A DNA stretch of 11,753 nt from Halobacteriales archaeon QH_10_67_13 (GCA_003021335.1 PXQL01000073.1:3394-15146); one strand, 5' to 3'; positions 1 to 7,619 are shown, numbered from the stretch's first letter. Notes: generated by a model from the letters alone, not told the origin. Numbers and translations: made by a program.

Positions 1-381
1 CCGCTGGCCCGCGAGGAAATCGAGATGATCGTCGTGGCCGTCAGCGGGGCCAACGACTGTCTGTACTGCGTCGTCGCTCACGGCGCCCTGGTCCGGATCT
101 ACGCCGAGGATCCCCACCTCGCGGAGCAACTCGCAACCAACCACCGGACCGCAGACATTAACGACGCCCACCGGACGATGTGTGACGTGGCAGTCGCGCT
201 GACCGAGGACCCGACCGCTGTCGACGAGGCCGATCTTGAGCGCCTGCGCGAGCACGGGTTCTCGACCGAAGAGATCTGGGATATCGGCAGCCTCACGGCC
301 CTGTTCAACCTCTCGAACCGGATGGCACACTTTGCCGACATGCGACCTAACGAGGAGTTTTATACGCTCGGGCGGGAGTGA
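1..381 (+). CDS. AhpD-like peroxidase-related protein (5' partial)
   Basis: The reading frame is open from the first base, so the start lies outside the window; an in-frame ATG at 25 is internal to the conserved domain and is probably not the true start. The visible 126 residues hold the carboxymuconolactone decarboxylase/AhpD core: the segment NDCLYCVVAHGA has the CxxC pair and the following His that form the redox and proton-relay centre of alkylhydroperoxidase AhpD. The C-terminal half, with an FNLSNRMAHF helix and an NEEFYTLGRE end, resembles the uncharacterised 'peroxidase-related enzyme' subfamily of haloarchaea. The likely role is reduction of organic peroxides by a cytoplasmic oligomer, but no substrate is known for this subfamily. 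It converges on birA, with 12 bp between the stop codons and no clear terminator. Family assignment is firm; the exact function is inferred. Confidence 0.85.
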   Translation, partial: PLAREEIEMIVVAVSGANDCLYCVVAHGALVRIYAEDPHLAEQLATNHRTADINDAHRTMCDVAVALTEDPTAVDEADLERLREHGFSTEEIWDIGSLTALFNLSNRMAHFADMRPNEEFYTLGRE

Positions 382-393
382 CCGCTCGCGACC

Positions 394-1335
394 TTATCTC
401 GGGTCGGCCGGCCGGAGGGGTTCACACTCCCCGGCGGCAACGGTCCGGCGACTCGCCGGCGTCTCGACGACCAAGGCCCCGGGGAAAGTCACGTCGACGG
501 CCTCGCCGACGATCGTCTCGGAGTCGGTCTCGACCCGGACCCGACGGCCGAGCGTGTCCGCGAGTCTCCGCCAGGCCGGGAGAATATCTTCTGGCGCGCC
601 GGCAAGCTCGTGGGTCCGCTCGATTATCCGTTGTGCGAGCTGACGGCGGTCGACGAGCCCGAGTTCGGCCCGGAGGCTGGTTGGATCCTCACCCGGCAGG
701 TCCGTGGGATCGACGTTCGCGTTGACGCCGATGCCGACGATCACCCAGTCGAGCTCGCCGCCGGTCGTCGCGGTCTCGGTGAGCACGCCGGCGAGCTTGC
801 GCTTTCCGACGAGGATGTCGTTTGGCCACTTGATCCGCGCAGCCACCTCATCCGGGATCGCGTCGGCGACGGCGACGGCTCCAGCCAGCGTGTAGACGGG
901 TGCGTGGGCTGCGGAGCCCGCCGGCCGGAGCAGGATCGACAGCCAGACGCCACCCCGCGGCGAGGCCCACGTCCGGTCGCGACGGCCCCGGCCGCCGGTC
1001 TGTTCGGCCGCCACGACCGCGATGTCACTCACCCCTCGGGTCGCGAGCTCTCGGGCGCGGGCGTTCGTGCTCGGAAGGCGGTCGTGGTACGCCACCGCGA
1101 CCGGCGCCGAGAGGCCGTACTCGATCGCGCCGGCGCCGTACGCCGGGACCGAGTCGACGGCGTAGCCGGTCTCTGTCTCGCGAAACTCGAAGCCGGCCCG
1201 CTCGAGCGCGTCGAGACCGTCGCGCACCGCGGCCCGGGACAGGCCGGTTCGGTCGGCGAGCGCGGCGAGCCCGACGGGTCCGGCGGCGAGGGCCTCAAGC
1301 AGCTGGCCGCGGGACCGGTCTGGAGGCGACTGCAC
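394..1335 (-). CDS. birA: Biotin-[acetyl-CoA-carboxylase] ligase (BirA)
   Basis: The 313-residue protein is a class II biotin-protein ligase. Residues about 11-50 form a winged helix-turn-helix (LLEALAAGP through GLSRAAVRDGLDALERAGF). The catalytic domain follows, with the biotin/ATP loop GRGRRDRTW at 115-123, KWPNDILVG at 169-177 and GIGVN at 201-205, and then a short C-terminal SH3-like part. It makes biotinyl-5'-AMP and transfers biotin to the lysine of a carboxyl-carrier protein, in haloarchaea probably the acetyl/propionyl-CoA carboxylase subunit. The HTH suggests it may also act as a repressor, as in E. coli, but no target operator is visible here. The start is GTG at 1335; a T-rich TATA-like element 26 bp upstream supports this start and a leaderless mRNA. 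The length is usual and all key motifs are intact. Confidence 0.95.
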   Translation of the reverse strand: MQSPPDRSRGQLLEALAAGPVGLAALADRTGLSRAAVRDGLDALERAGFEFRETETGYAVDSVPAYGAGAIEYGLSAPVAVAYHDRLPSTNARARELATRGVSDIAVVAAEQTGGRGRRDRTWASPRGGVWLSILLRPAGSAAHAPVYTLAGAVAVADAIPDEVAARIKWPNDILVGKRKLAGVLTETATTGGELDWVIVGIGVNANVDPTDLPGEDPTSLRAELGLVDRRQLAQRIIERTHELAGAPEDILPAWRRLADTLGRRVRVETDSETIVGEAVDVTFPGALVVETPASRRTVAAGECEPLRPADPR

Positions 1336-1357
1336 GCCTTAACGTCTGCCGCCGGCG

Positions 1358-1364
1358 ATAAAAA
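1358..1364 (-). promoter_or_regulatory. TATA-like element of birA
   Basis: On the minus strand this reads TTTTTAT in an otherwise GC-rich gap, centred about 26 bp before the GTG start at 1335. That spacing is typical of haloarchaeal leaderless transcripts. No Shine-Dalgarno sequence precedes the start. Confidence 0.5.
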
Positions 1365-1454
1365 CGCCCCGTCCGACCCGAGTCCGCGCCCGAGAGCTAA
1401 CCCCGTTCGTGCGTGTCGCTTGCAGGTCCGGATGAGCCGCCGCGGGCCGGGCGG

Positions 1455-2069
1455 TTAGACCCGGTCGGCGAGCACGTCGAGCAACTCGGCGGGATCGACC
1501 GACTCGTCCTCGACGAACACCGCCGGGGTTCCCTCGACGCCCCAGTCCGACCCGATGTCCTTGTCCGCATTGAGCGCGTCGCGGTAGGTCTCGTCCTCGG
1601 CGGCGCTCCGGGCGGCCGCTCCGACGCCGCCGGCCGACTCGCCGGCGGTCTCGATCAAATCGAGCGAGTACGACCCCGAGCGGCCGTACATCTCGGCGAC
1701 GAACTCGAAAAACGCCTCGTCGCCGGCCTCCTCGAACACCGCCCAGGCAGCGCTCGCGACGGGGTAGGACCACTCGTCGACCGGGATCGGGTAGTCGGCG
1801 TGGTAGTACTCGACGGCGCCCTGCTGGATGTACCGAGCTGAGACGGCCGGGAAGACGCTCGTCTGGAAGGCCCGACAGCCCGGACAGGAAAAATCCTCGA
1901 AGGCAACGACCCGAACCGACGCCCCCGAAGGCCCGATTGTCGGCCGCGCGGCGGGATCGAGATCGTCAGGGTTGGCGCCGGATCCTGACCCGATCCCGAG
2001 ACAGCCGGCGACCGAGGCCACCGCCCCGGCGCCGGTCGCGAGCGCCGCGCGTCGGCTGAGTCTATCCAT
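1455..2069 (-). CDS. DsbA-family thioredoxin-fold lipoprotein, probably Tat-exported
   Basis: The 204-residue protein begins with SRRAALATGAGAVASVAGC: twin arginines at 6-7, a hydrophobic run and a lipobox ending in Cys23. This is the usual haloarchaeal twin-arginine lipoprotein signal, so the mature protein should sit on the outer face of the membrane. A short linker rich in Gly, Ser and Asp follows. The thioredoxin fold has the active site CPGC at 62-65 after the FEDFS strand and a cis-proline loop GTPAVFV with Pro182, separated by the helical insertion typical of DsbA (DSBA-like thioredoxin) proteins. It probably makes or exchanges disulfides in exported proteins; no DsbB/VKOR partner is encoded in the window. 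The start is ATG at 2069. The gene is single, in tandem with birA after a 119-bp gap that holds the birA promoter. Confidence 0.9.
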   Translation of the reverse strand: MDRLSRRAALATGAGAVASVAGCLGIGSGSGANPDDLDPAARPTIGPSGASVRVVAFEDFSCPGCRAFQTSVFPAVSARYIQQGAVEYYHADYPIPVDEWSYPVASAAWAVFEEAGDEAFFEFVAEMYGRSGSYSLDLIETAGESAGGVGAAARSAAEDETYRDALNADKDIGSDWGVEGTPAVFVEDESVDPAELLDVLADRV

Positions 2070-2153
2070 ATTAGTGATATCGCCGGATGCTCAAAGAACC
2101 CATCGGATCCGCGCGGCCGACAGACTGTTGTCGGCGGGTGGACGAACGGCGGT

Positions 2154-3235
2154 ATGCAGACGCTCGCGATTGACGGCCGGACGGGCGCGAGCGGCGACAT
2201 GCTGCTCGGCGCCCTGCTCGCGGCGGGCGCGGACAGGGCGGCGCTTGCTCCCGTCGAGGACGGGCTAAACGTCGAGTACGCGGTCGAGCAGACCACGCGA
2301 GCCGGCGTCGGGGCGACGGCAGTAACGGTCCGTGACGGAGGCGAGGCAGACGAGCCGGCGGAGGGACACGGGCCACACCGCGGGTACGAGGAAGTCGTCG
2401 GGATCGTCGAGTCGCTCGGGGTCCCGGAGCCTGTCGCGGCCCGCGCCGAGCGGATCTTCGGGATCCTCGCGGAAAGCGAGGCCGCGGTCCACGGCACGGA
2501 CCGGACCGAGGTTGCCTTCCACGAGGTCGGGGCCGACGACGCGATCGCCGACGTCGTCGGGGTCTGTCTGTTGCTCGAGTCGCTGGCTCCGGATCGGATC
2601 GTCACCACGCCGCTGGCCGCCGGGAGCGGCGAGCGCGAGATGACGCACGGGACCTACCCGATCCCGGCGCCGGCGGTCGTCGAGGTGGCCGCCCGGGCCG
2701 ACTGGGAGCTCCGGGGCGGGCCGGTCGAGGCGGAGCTGCTCACCCCGGTCAGGCGGGCGGGCTGGAACGCGAGCCGATCGCTGTCCTCGAGACGAACCTC
2801 GACGACGCCTCGCCGGAGCTGCTCGGGGGGCTCCAGGAGACGCTCACCGACGCGGGCGCGGTCGACGTCTCGATCCTCCCGGCGACGATGAAAAAGTCCC
2901 GCCCCGGGCACCTGGTGAAGGCGATCGTCCCCCGAGAGGAGACAGAGCGAGTCGCGGTCCGGCTGGCCGAGGAGACCGGCACGCTGGGCGTTCGGGCGAC
3001 GCCGGCCACCCACCGATTCGTCGCCGACCGGACACGGGCGCGGACGACCGTCGAGATCGACGGCGAGGACCACGAGCTCGCGGTGAAGATCGCCCGAACC
3101 GACGACGGGACCGTCTTCGACGTGAGCGCGGAGTTCGACGACGCGAGTCGGGTCGCCGCGGCAACCGGTCGCCCGATCAGGGTGATCATGCGACGCGCCG
3201 AGGAGCGGGTCCGGGCGGAACACGCCGACGCGTAG
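2154..3235 (+). pseudogene. larC: larC, nickel-pincer cofactor nickel-insertion protein, internally deleted and frameshifted
   Basis: LarC inserts nickel into pyridinium-3,5-bisthiocarboxylate mononucleotide in a CTP-dependent step, completing the nickel-pincer cofactor of lactate racemase-like enzymes. The N-terminal part (2154 to about 2747) has the family hallmarks GASGDMLLGALL (residues 11-22), FHEVGADDAIADVVG (122-136) and HGTYPIPAPA (165-174), and reaches ELLTP. The family then normally continues with TGAA, a GYGAG motif and PNVLR, none of which is present. From about 2747 the homology resumes in the -1 frame as GLEREPIAVLETNLDD and runs, with KKSRPGHLVK, to the stop at 3233-3235. The N-terminal frame meets a TGA at 2889-2891 overlapping an ATG at 2888. 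I estimate 60-70 residues lost, with a net length of 1 modulo 3. Damage or a sequence error is more likely than programmed frameshifting, because the connecting residues do not exist in any frame. No larB or larE is in the window. Confidence 0.82.
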
Positions 3236-3251
3236 CGGCCGAGACGGCGGC

Positions 3252-4010
3252 TCAGTCCGACTCGCGGTGGCGATCGAGGGCTTCCTCGAGCGTGAGATTG
3301 CCCAGGGCGACTTCGCGGGCGAGCCCGGCGTCGATCGCCCGATTGGTCTCGCTGCGATCCCGGGCGCGGTCCTGGATGCGGGTGAGCTCCCCCTCGGTGG
3401 GTTCAACCGAGCGGGTCTGGACGCGCTCGCCCTCGATCCGGGCGATGTTGACCGCGGCCAGGACATCCGCGACACCCCTGACGCCGGCCCCGAGGTGCGG
3501 GGTCGTCCCAGTCTCGTCGACGAGCTCGACGGGTAATTCGAGCTCCTCGATCAGTCGAGCGCCGATCAGGCGGGCGCCGTCGCCGACGCGGACGAGCGGA
3601 TCCGGCGCGTCTGCGGTCTCCGCTCGGATCACGCGGGGGACCTCTTCAGGACCCACCTGGTGGGCCGCGACCACGCGGTCGCCGACTAGAACGGCGATCC
3701 CGGGGCGCTCGCCGGGATCGACGCCGACGACCGTCCGACCCTCGCTTCGGAGCAGCGAGATCGCCTCCTCGACGGCCGATCGGGGGGCCTCCGGGCGCGC
3801 GAGCACCCGCTCGACGTCCTCCGGGATCGATGTCGAGAGCGGGACCGATCCGGAATCGGTGATGACGACGGTAGTTTCAGGGGGCAGGTCGGCGCCGGGC
3901 TCGACAGTGCGAAACTGCAGGTCCCGATCGCGGAGCTCCGCGAGGACCTCGTGGTAGAGCTCGAAGTCCTCGGTCGCGACGACGATCACGCTACGGGATA
4001 GGCGAGCCAC
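3252..4010 (-). CDS. Uncharacterised haloarchaeal protein with RuvC/RNase H-like fold signature
   Basis: The 252-residue protein has an N-terminal alpha/beta part starting VIVVATEDFELYHEVL. A nuclease-fold-like C-terminal part follows, with GVDPGERPGIAVL at 96-108, VRVGDG at 140-145, VDETGTTP at 164-171 and DVLAAVNIA at 182-190. The first strand with D-P-G, a later strand with GDG and a third with DE/TG match the acidic-residue layout of RuvC/YqgF RNase H-like proteins, suggesting a resolvase or RNA-processing relative; no activity is established. A frame extension to an ATG at 4283 would overlap purK and lacks conservation, so I chose the GTG at 4010, which has AAGGTAA just upstream. GTG 3989, immediately before the conserved VIVVATEDF, is a good alternative. 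It is divergent from purK across a 70-bp gap. Confidence 0.75.
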   Translation of the reverse strand: MARLSRSVIVVATEDFELYHEVLAELRDRDLQFRTVEPGADLPPETTVVITDSGSVPLSTSIPEDVERVLARPEAPRSAVEEAISLLRSEGRTVVGVDPGERPGIAVLVGDRVVAAHQVGPEEVPRVIRAETADAPDPLVRVGDGARLIGARLIEELELPVELVDETGTTPHLGAGVRGVADVLAAVNIARIEGERVQTRSVEPTEGELTRIQDRARDRSETNRAIDAGLAREVALGNLTLEEALDRHRESD

Positions 4011-4051
4011 CGACTTACCTTCTCGGGCGAGGACAAGACCGACGGTAACGG

Positions 4052-4056
4052 TTAAT
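4052..4056 (+). promoter_or_regulatory. TATA-like element of purK
   Basis: TTAAT lies 25-29 bp before the purK ATG in the GC-rich 70-bp divergent gap. This spacing places transcription start at or next to the ATG, as for a leaderless mRNA. The same A/T patch may also serve the opposite gene. Confidence 0.45.
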
Positions 4057-4080
4057 CCCGGGCGGGCGCAACCGGCTGAT

Positions 4081-5211
4081 ATGACTGTCGACACGGTCGG
4101 CGTCGTCGGAGGGGGGCAGCTCGGCCGGATGCTCGGTGAGGCAGCAGCGCCGCTGGGGATCGACTTGGTCGTCTCGGATCCGACGCCGGCGGCGCCGGCC
4201 GCACGGGTCGCAGAGCAGCTCGTCGGCGGGTTCGACGATCCAGAGACCGTCCGCGCGCTCGCCGAGCGGGCCGACGTGCTCACCTACGAGATTGAGCTGG
4301 CCGACCCGGACGTGCTCGAACGGGTCGGCGAGGAGACCGGAACATCGGTCCACCCCGCTCCGAAGACGCTCCGCCTGATCCAGGACAAGCTCGTACAAAA
4401 GCGGCGCCTGGCCGAGGCCGGCGTGCCGGTGCCGGCCTTTCGCCCGGTCGCGTCGGTCGGCGACCTGCGCGAGGCGATCGAGGAGTTCGGGGCGCCGGTG
4501 ATGCTCAAGGCCCGCGAGGGCGGCTACGACGGCCGCGGAACCGTCCGGATCGACGGCCCCGAGGAGGCGCCGGCGGCGATTGAGGCGATCGAGGGACCGG
4601 CAATGGTCGAGGAGTTCGTTCCCTTCGATTGCGAGCTGGCCATGATGGGCTGTCGCGGCGACGGAGAGACAGACGCTTTCCCAGTCACCGAGACGATCCA
4701 CGAGGCGGCGATCCTCAGGGAGACGGTCTCGCCGCCGCGGGTCCCCGAGTCGGTCCGCGAGCGGGCCCGCAGGGTCGCCCGGGACGTGCTCGCCGTCATG
4801 GAGGGACGGGGCGTGTTCGGGATCGAGCTGTTCGCGGCCGACGGCGAGATCCTGCTCAACGAGATCGCCCCGCGGCCGCACAACTCCGGGCACTGGACCA
4901 TCGAGGGCTGTCACACCTCGCAGTTCGAGCAACACCTCCGTGGGGTGGCCGGGCTCCCGCTCGGGACGACCGAGCGGCGGTGTCCCACGGCGCTGAGCAA
5001 CCTCCTCGGGACAGTTGAGGACCCGCGGCCGGCGACCCTCGAAGGGCGGGCGAGCGCGCTCGCGACCGACCGGCTCGCACTCCACTGGTACGGGAAAGAC
5101 GAGGTTCGACCGCTCCGGAAGATGGGCCACGTCACGCTCCCGGGGGCGGGGGCCTCGCCGGAGGAACTGCTCGGGGCGGTCAGGGAGGCGCGCGCGGAGC
5201 TCAGCGCTTAG
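4081..5211 (+). CDS. purK: N5-carboxyaminoimidazole ribonucleotide synthase (PurK)
   Basis: The 376-residue ATP-grasp enzyme converts aminoimidazole ribonucleotide, bicarbonate and ATP to N5-CAIR in de novo purine synthesis. The N-terminal nucleotide-fold begins with GVVGGGQLGRM (7-17). The ATP-grasp core contains DKLVQKRRLAEAG, the phosphate loop VMLKAREGGYDGRGTV and the metal-binding end LLNEIAPRPHNSGHWTIEG, followed by TSQFEQHLR. The C-terminal HWYGKDEVRPLRKMGHVT is typical of PurK. Length and motifs are complete. The start is ATG 4081, fitted to the TATA-like element at -25 to -29. PurE, the mutase that uses N5-CAIR and is often found next to purK, is not adjacent: the next gene converges and its stop codon overlaps that of purK. 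purL lies about 4.6 kb downstream, with unrelated genes between. Confidence 0.96.
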   Translation: MTVDTVGVVGGGQLGRMLGEAAAPLGIDLVVSDPTPAAPAARVAEQLVGGFDDPETVRALAERADVLTYEIELADPDVLERVGEETGTSVHPAPKTLRLIQDKLVQKRRLAEAGVPVPAFRPVASVGDLREAIEEFGAPVMLKAREGGYDGRGTVRIDGPEEAPAAIEAIEGPAMVEEFVPFDCELAMMGCRGDGETDAFPVTETIHEAAILRETVSPPRVPESVRERARRVARDVLAVMEGRGVFGIELFAADGEILLNEIAPRPHNSGHWTIEGCHTSQFEQHLRGVAGLPLGTTERRCPTALSNLLGTVEDPRPATLEGRASALATDRLALHWYGKDEVRPLRKMGHVTLPGAGASPEELLGAVREARAELSA

Positions 5212-6025
5212 AGGTCAATCCGCTCGACGATCTGGCCGTCGCCTTCGCGGGTGTTGACCGCCTCGATGCGGATCCGGTCTTCGAGGGTGGAGTCCTCGAC
5301 TTTCGCCTTGAGCAGGCTGTCGACCTGGTAGACCCCGGCGGCGTTGACCATCTCGATCTCGACCAGCACCGGCACGTCGACACCCTCGACCAGCCGGACG
5401 GCCTCGATCGCCTGGCTTGAGACGGTGTTAATTCCCCGCCCGCCCAGCTCGTAGGGGACCCGCGACCGACCCCGCTCCATGTCCAGGCCGTCGGCGATCC
5501 GAACGACGCCGGCCTCGGTCGTCAGCGGCTGTTCCTCGGTGTGGTGACAGATGATCGCGTGGAGGATCTCTGCTTTGACCCGGACGGCCGCCTCGGTGTG
5601 ATAAAAGTCCGGTAAGATTCGGTCGAGGATGTCGGCGGCAAGGGGCACCGAGTAGTACACGTGGCGGTGTCTGTGCACGACGTGTCCGATGTCGTGAAAC
5701 AGCGCCGCGAGAGCGACGATCACCGGCTCGTCGCGAGCCCCTGATCGTCGGCACCGTTGAACTCCACGCCGCCGCGTTTCAACAGCTCGTAGAGCCTGAG
5801 CGCGCGATTCTGAACGATCTCGACGTGTTTTGACCCGTGGTCGTTGTACCGCATCCGGTCGACCGGGTTGACGTTCTGTGCCGACAGGTAGGTCTCGATC
5901 TCGGGGTCGTCCTCGACGGCGGCGAGGACCTCGTTGAGTCGCTCGTCGGGGAAGGCGTGTGTCGCGTCGGGGTCGTATCTGTAATCGCTCGCGGCCCGAT
6001 CCGCGGGCTCGGAGTCGTCGGTCAT
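5208..6025 (-). pseudogene. HD-domain phosphohydrolase-like protein, split by a one-base frameshift
   Basis: Two frames together make one full-length haloarchaeal HD protein. The upstream part from ATG 6025 (DDSEPADRAASDYRYD...) carries the first metal ligand region NDHGSKHVEIVQNRAL and reaches DQGLA before stopping as TSR at 5720. The downstream part in the -1 frame, whose GTG overlaps that stop (GTGA, 5720-5723), continues with DEPVIVALA and the HD motif FHDIGHVVHRHRH. It then has HAIICHHTEE and DGLDMERGRSRVPYE and ends at 5208. The HD site is therefore divided between the frames, so neither part alone can be a complete enzyme. One base added near 5731-5735 restores a 272-residue protein. 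There is no slippery heptamer. A sequencing error or a recent mutation is likeliest; translational coupling of two half-proteins is possible but less likely. A TTG at 6052 is an alternative start. The substrate is unknown (HD proteins hydrolyse phosphoesters). Confidence 0.8.
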
Positions 6026-6050
6026 TCCCTCCGGTAGATCCCCCCGAGAC

Positions 6051-6056
6051 AAAAAG
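6051..6056 (-). promoter_or_regulatory. T-rich promoter element of the HD gene (weak)
   Basis: The minus strand has a run of five T preceded by C, about 26-31 bp before the ATG at 6025. This favours that ATG over the TTG at 6052. The element is only T-rich, so confidence is low. Confidence 0.3.
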
Positions 6057-6115
6057 CTGTCCGGACGGGTTCGGTGACGACTCGACCGGGGGTGACCGCC
6101 GGAGCCGTCGCGGGC

Positions 6116-6580
6116 TCAGGCCGCCTCGACCGCCGCGAGCAGCGCGTCGTAGTCGGGTTCGGTCCCCGGATCGACCGCCTCGACGTGGGTAACCGTGCGA
6201 TCCTCGTCGACGACAACGACCGCCCGCCGTGCGATCTCGCGGACGCCGGTCTCCTCGAAGTCGGTCGTGAGCCCACAGGCCCGGACCAGCTCGCGGTTCG
6301 AGTCGCTCAAGAGCGGAAAGGAGAGCCCGAGTTCCTCCCGGAACGTCCGGAGAGCGAACGGCAAATCGACGCTGACCCCGACGAGTCGTCCGTCGGCGGC
6401 GAGTCGGTCGCGGCGGTCCTCGAGGTGGGTCATCTCGTGAGTACAGACGCTCGTGAACGCCCCGGGAAAGAAGGCGAGCACGAGCACCCCGTCCGTGAGC
6501 GAGTCGAGCGCGACTGGCGCGATCTCGTCCTCGACCAGCGGCGCGGTTACCGTCGGCAGGCGGTCACCCTCGGCGATCAT
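6116..6580 (-). CDS. Thiol peroxiredoxin (AhpC/TSA, Bcp-like)
   Basis: The 154-residue cytoplasmic protein is a thioredoxin-fold peroxidase. The active-site segment PGAFTSVCT at 39-47 has the conserved Pro, Thr and peroxidatic Cys46. VSVDLPFALRTF and LSFPLLSDSN follow, then EIARRAVVVVDEDRTV with the conserved Arg, and the C-terminal EPDYDALLAAV. It reduces hydrogen peroxide or alkyl hydroperoxides at Cys46; Cys102 in RACGL is the only other cysteine and may be the resolving residue, though haloarchaeal relatives often lack a cysteine there. The reductant is not shown by the sequence. The start is ATG 6580. It lies 62 bp downstream of pstB on the same strand and could be read from it. Length is normal for the family. 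Confidence 0.9.
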   Translation of the reverse strand: MIAEGDRLPTVTAPLVEDEIAPVALDSLTDGVLVLAFFPGAFTSVCTHEMTHLEDRRDRLAADGRLVGVSVDLPFALRTFREELGLSFPLLSDSNRELVRACGLTTDFEETGVREIARRAVVVVDEDRTVTHVEAVDPGTEPDYDALLAAVEAA

Positions 6581-6642
6581 GGATCTGGTACCGGCCGGAC
6601 GGTCAAGACGGTTCCGTCACCGGTCGGCGCTCGAGCCGACGG

Positions 6643-7455
6643 TCACCCGAACTTGCCGGCGATGTAATCCTCGACGCGCTGGTGATCGGGGTTCTCGAAG
6701 ATCCGGTCGGTCGGGCCCACTTCTACGAGCTCGCCGCCAGTCAAAAAGACCGCCGTCCGGTCGGAGATCCGGGCGGCCTGTTGCATATTGTGCGTGACGA
6801 TCACGACGGTATATTCTTCGGCCAGGTCGGCCATCAGCTCCTCGATTTTCGCCGTCGCGACCGGATCCAACGCCGAGGCCGGTTCGTCCATCAGGATCAC
6901 CTCGGGATCGGCCGCGATCGCCCGGGCGATACACAGCCGCTGTTGTTGGCCCCCCGAGAGGGCCAGCCCCGAGCTGTCGAGCTGATCTTCGACTTCCTCC
7001 CACAGGGCCGCCCGGCGGAGCGACCGCTCGACGATCGCATCGAGATCCTCGTCAGTGCCCTGGATGCGCGGCCCGTAGGCGACGTTGTCGTAGACGCTCT
7101 TGGGGAACGGGTTGGGCTGTTGGAACACCATCCCGATCTTCCGGCGGAGCGCGACCGGATCGACGTCGTCGTCGTAGACGTTCTTGCCGAGAAAGTACAG
7201 CTCCCCCTCGACACGGGCGCTCTCGATGCGGTCGTTCATCCGGTTGATCGAGCGGAGGAAGGTAGACTTGCCACAGCCCGAGGGGCCGATCAACGCCGTC
7301 ACCCGTTGTTCGGGGATCTCCAGGGTGACGTCTCTGAGCGCCTGGGTCTCGCCGTAGTGCACGTCCAGGTTCCGCGCTCCAATGACCGTCGGTTGTGCGC
7401 GAGCGTCGTCGGCCGAGTCCCGCTCGACCTGTCGGGGCTGTTCCTGTGAGCTCAT
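6643..7455 (-). CDS. pstB: Phosphate ABC transporter ATP-binding protein (PstB)
   Basis: The 270-residue ATPase drives phosphate uptake with the PstC/PstA permease and a PstS lipoprotein. All ABC motifs are intact: Walker [10 protein letters not shown] at 57-65, Q-loop [10 protein letters not shown] at 111-120 with the PstB-typical [10 protein letters not shown] after it, signature [15 protein letters not shown] from 166, Walker [14 protein letters not shown] at 186-198 and the H-loop with His222 in [10 protein letters not shown]. The N-terminal 20 residues are acidic and variable. The start is ATG 7455. pstS, pstC, pstA and phoU, which normally flank it, are absent here: the gene behind it is crtY, 217 bp away and on the same strand, and the gene ahead is a peroxiredoxin. 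It therefore appears to have its own promoter, with a TATA-like patch and unusual dyads upstream. Confidence 0.96.
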   Translation of the reverse strand: MSSQEQPRQVERDSADDARAQPTVIGARNLDVHYGETQALRDVTLEIPEQRVTALIGPSGCGKSTFLRSINRMNDRIESARVEGELYFLGKNVYDDDVDPVALRRKIGMVFQQPNPFPKSVYDNVAYGPRIQGTDEDLDAIVERSLRRAALWEEVEDQLDSSGLALSGGQQQRLCIARAIAADPEVILMDEPASALDPVATAKIEELMADLAEEYTVVIVTHNMQQAARISDRTAVFLTGGELVEVGPTDRIFENPDHQRVEDYIAGKFG

Positions 7456-7503
7456 GGGTTCTCGGGGAGCGGTGTTGGTACCGGTTGTACTCGACCGACT
7501 GGG

Positions 7504-7519
7504 AAATACAGTTATATTA
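7504..7519 (-). promoter_or_regulatory. Probable TATA region of pstB
   Basis: This A/T-rich patch in a GC-rich gap reads TAATATAACTGTATTT on the minus strand, about 50-64 bp before the pstB ATG. If TAATATAA is the TATA box, transcription would start near 7489, leaving a leader of about 34 nt. The dyads at 7525-7553 abut it on the upstream side, where an activator or BRE-overlapping regulator would bind. Confidence 0.45.
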
Positions 7520-7524
7520 CGGCT

Positions 7525-7553
7525 ATATAGGCGGTCATACGCCTATATGACCG
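7525..7553. promoter_or_regulatory. Two interleaved inverted repeats upstream of pstB (candidate operator)
   Basis: Arms ATATAGGCG (7525-7533) and CGCCTATAT (7540-7548) form a perfect 9-bp inverted repeat with a 6-bp spacer. Overlapping it, CGGTCATA (7532-7539) and TATGACCG (7546-7553) form a perfect 8-bp inverted repeat, also with a 6-bp spacer. The spacer of each dyad is part of an arm of the other, so the two could be alternative or cooperative sites. They lie just upstream of the pstB TATA region. A role as a phosphate-responsive operator is inferred from position only. Confidence 0.6.
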
Positions 7554-7619
7554 TCGGGAGCAGGCAGCCAGGAGTCGCCGGTAACGATAGACGGTCAGCA
7601 GAGAGCGACTTCCAGCGTC

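Noticed and set aside
1336..1454. Possible tRNA or small RNA in the birA-dsbA gap
   Set aside because: I found no cloverleaf, T-loop consensus or strong hairpin; only the birA TATA-like element is supported.
610..1458. A long plus-strand frame across birA
   Set aside because: The translation is low-complexity Arg/Gly/Val; BirA motifs on the minus strand are complete.
2735..2780. Programmed -1 frameshift in larC, as in Lactiplantibacillus
   Set aside because: There is no slippery heptamer near the junction, and the residues that should link the halves are missing in all frames. The GGGGGG run at 2825-2830 lies after the point where the new frame is already needed.
4011..4283. N-terminal extension of the RuvC-like protein to an ATG at 4283
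   Set aside because: It would overlap the start of purK, is Ser/Ala/Pro-rich without family similarity, and would cover the divergent promoter region.
4015..5130. A 371-codon open frame antisense to purK
   Set aside because: It has no domain and a skewed composition; purK explains the region fully.
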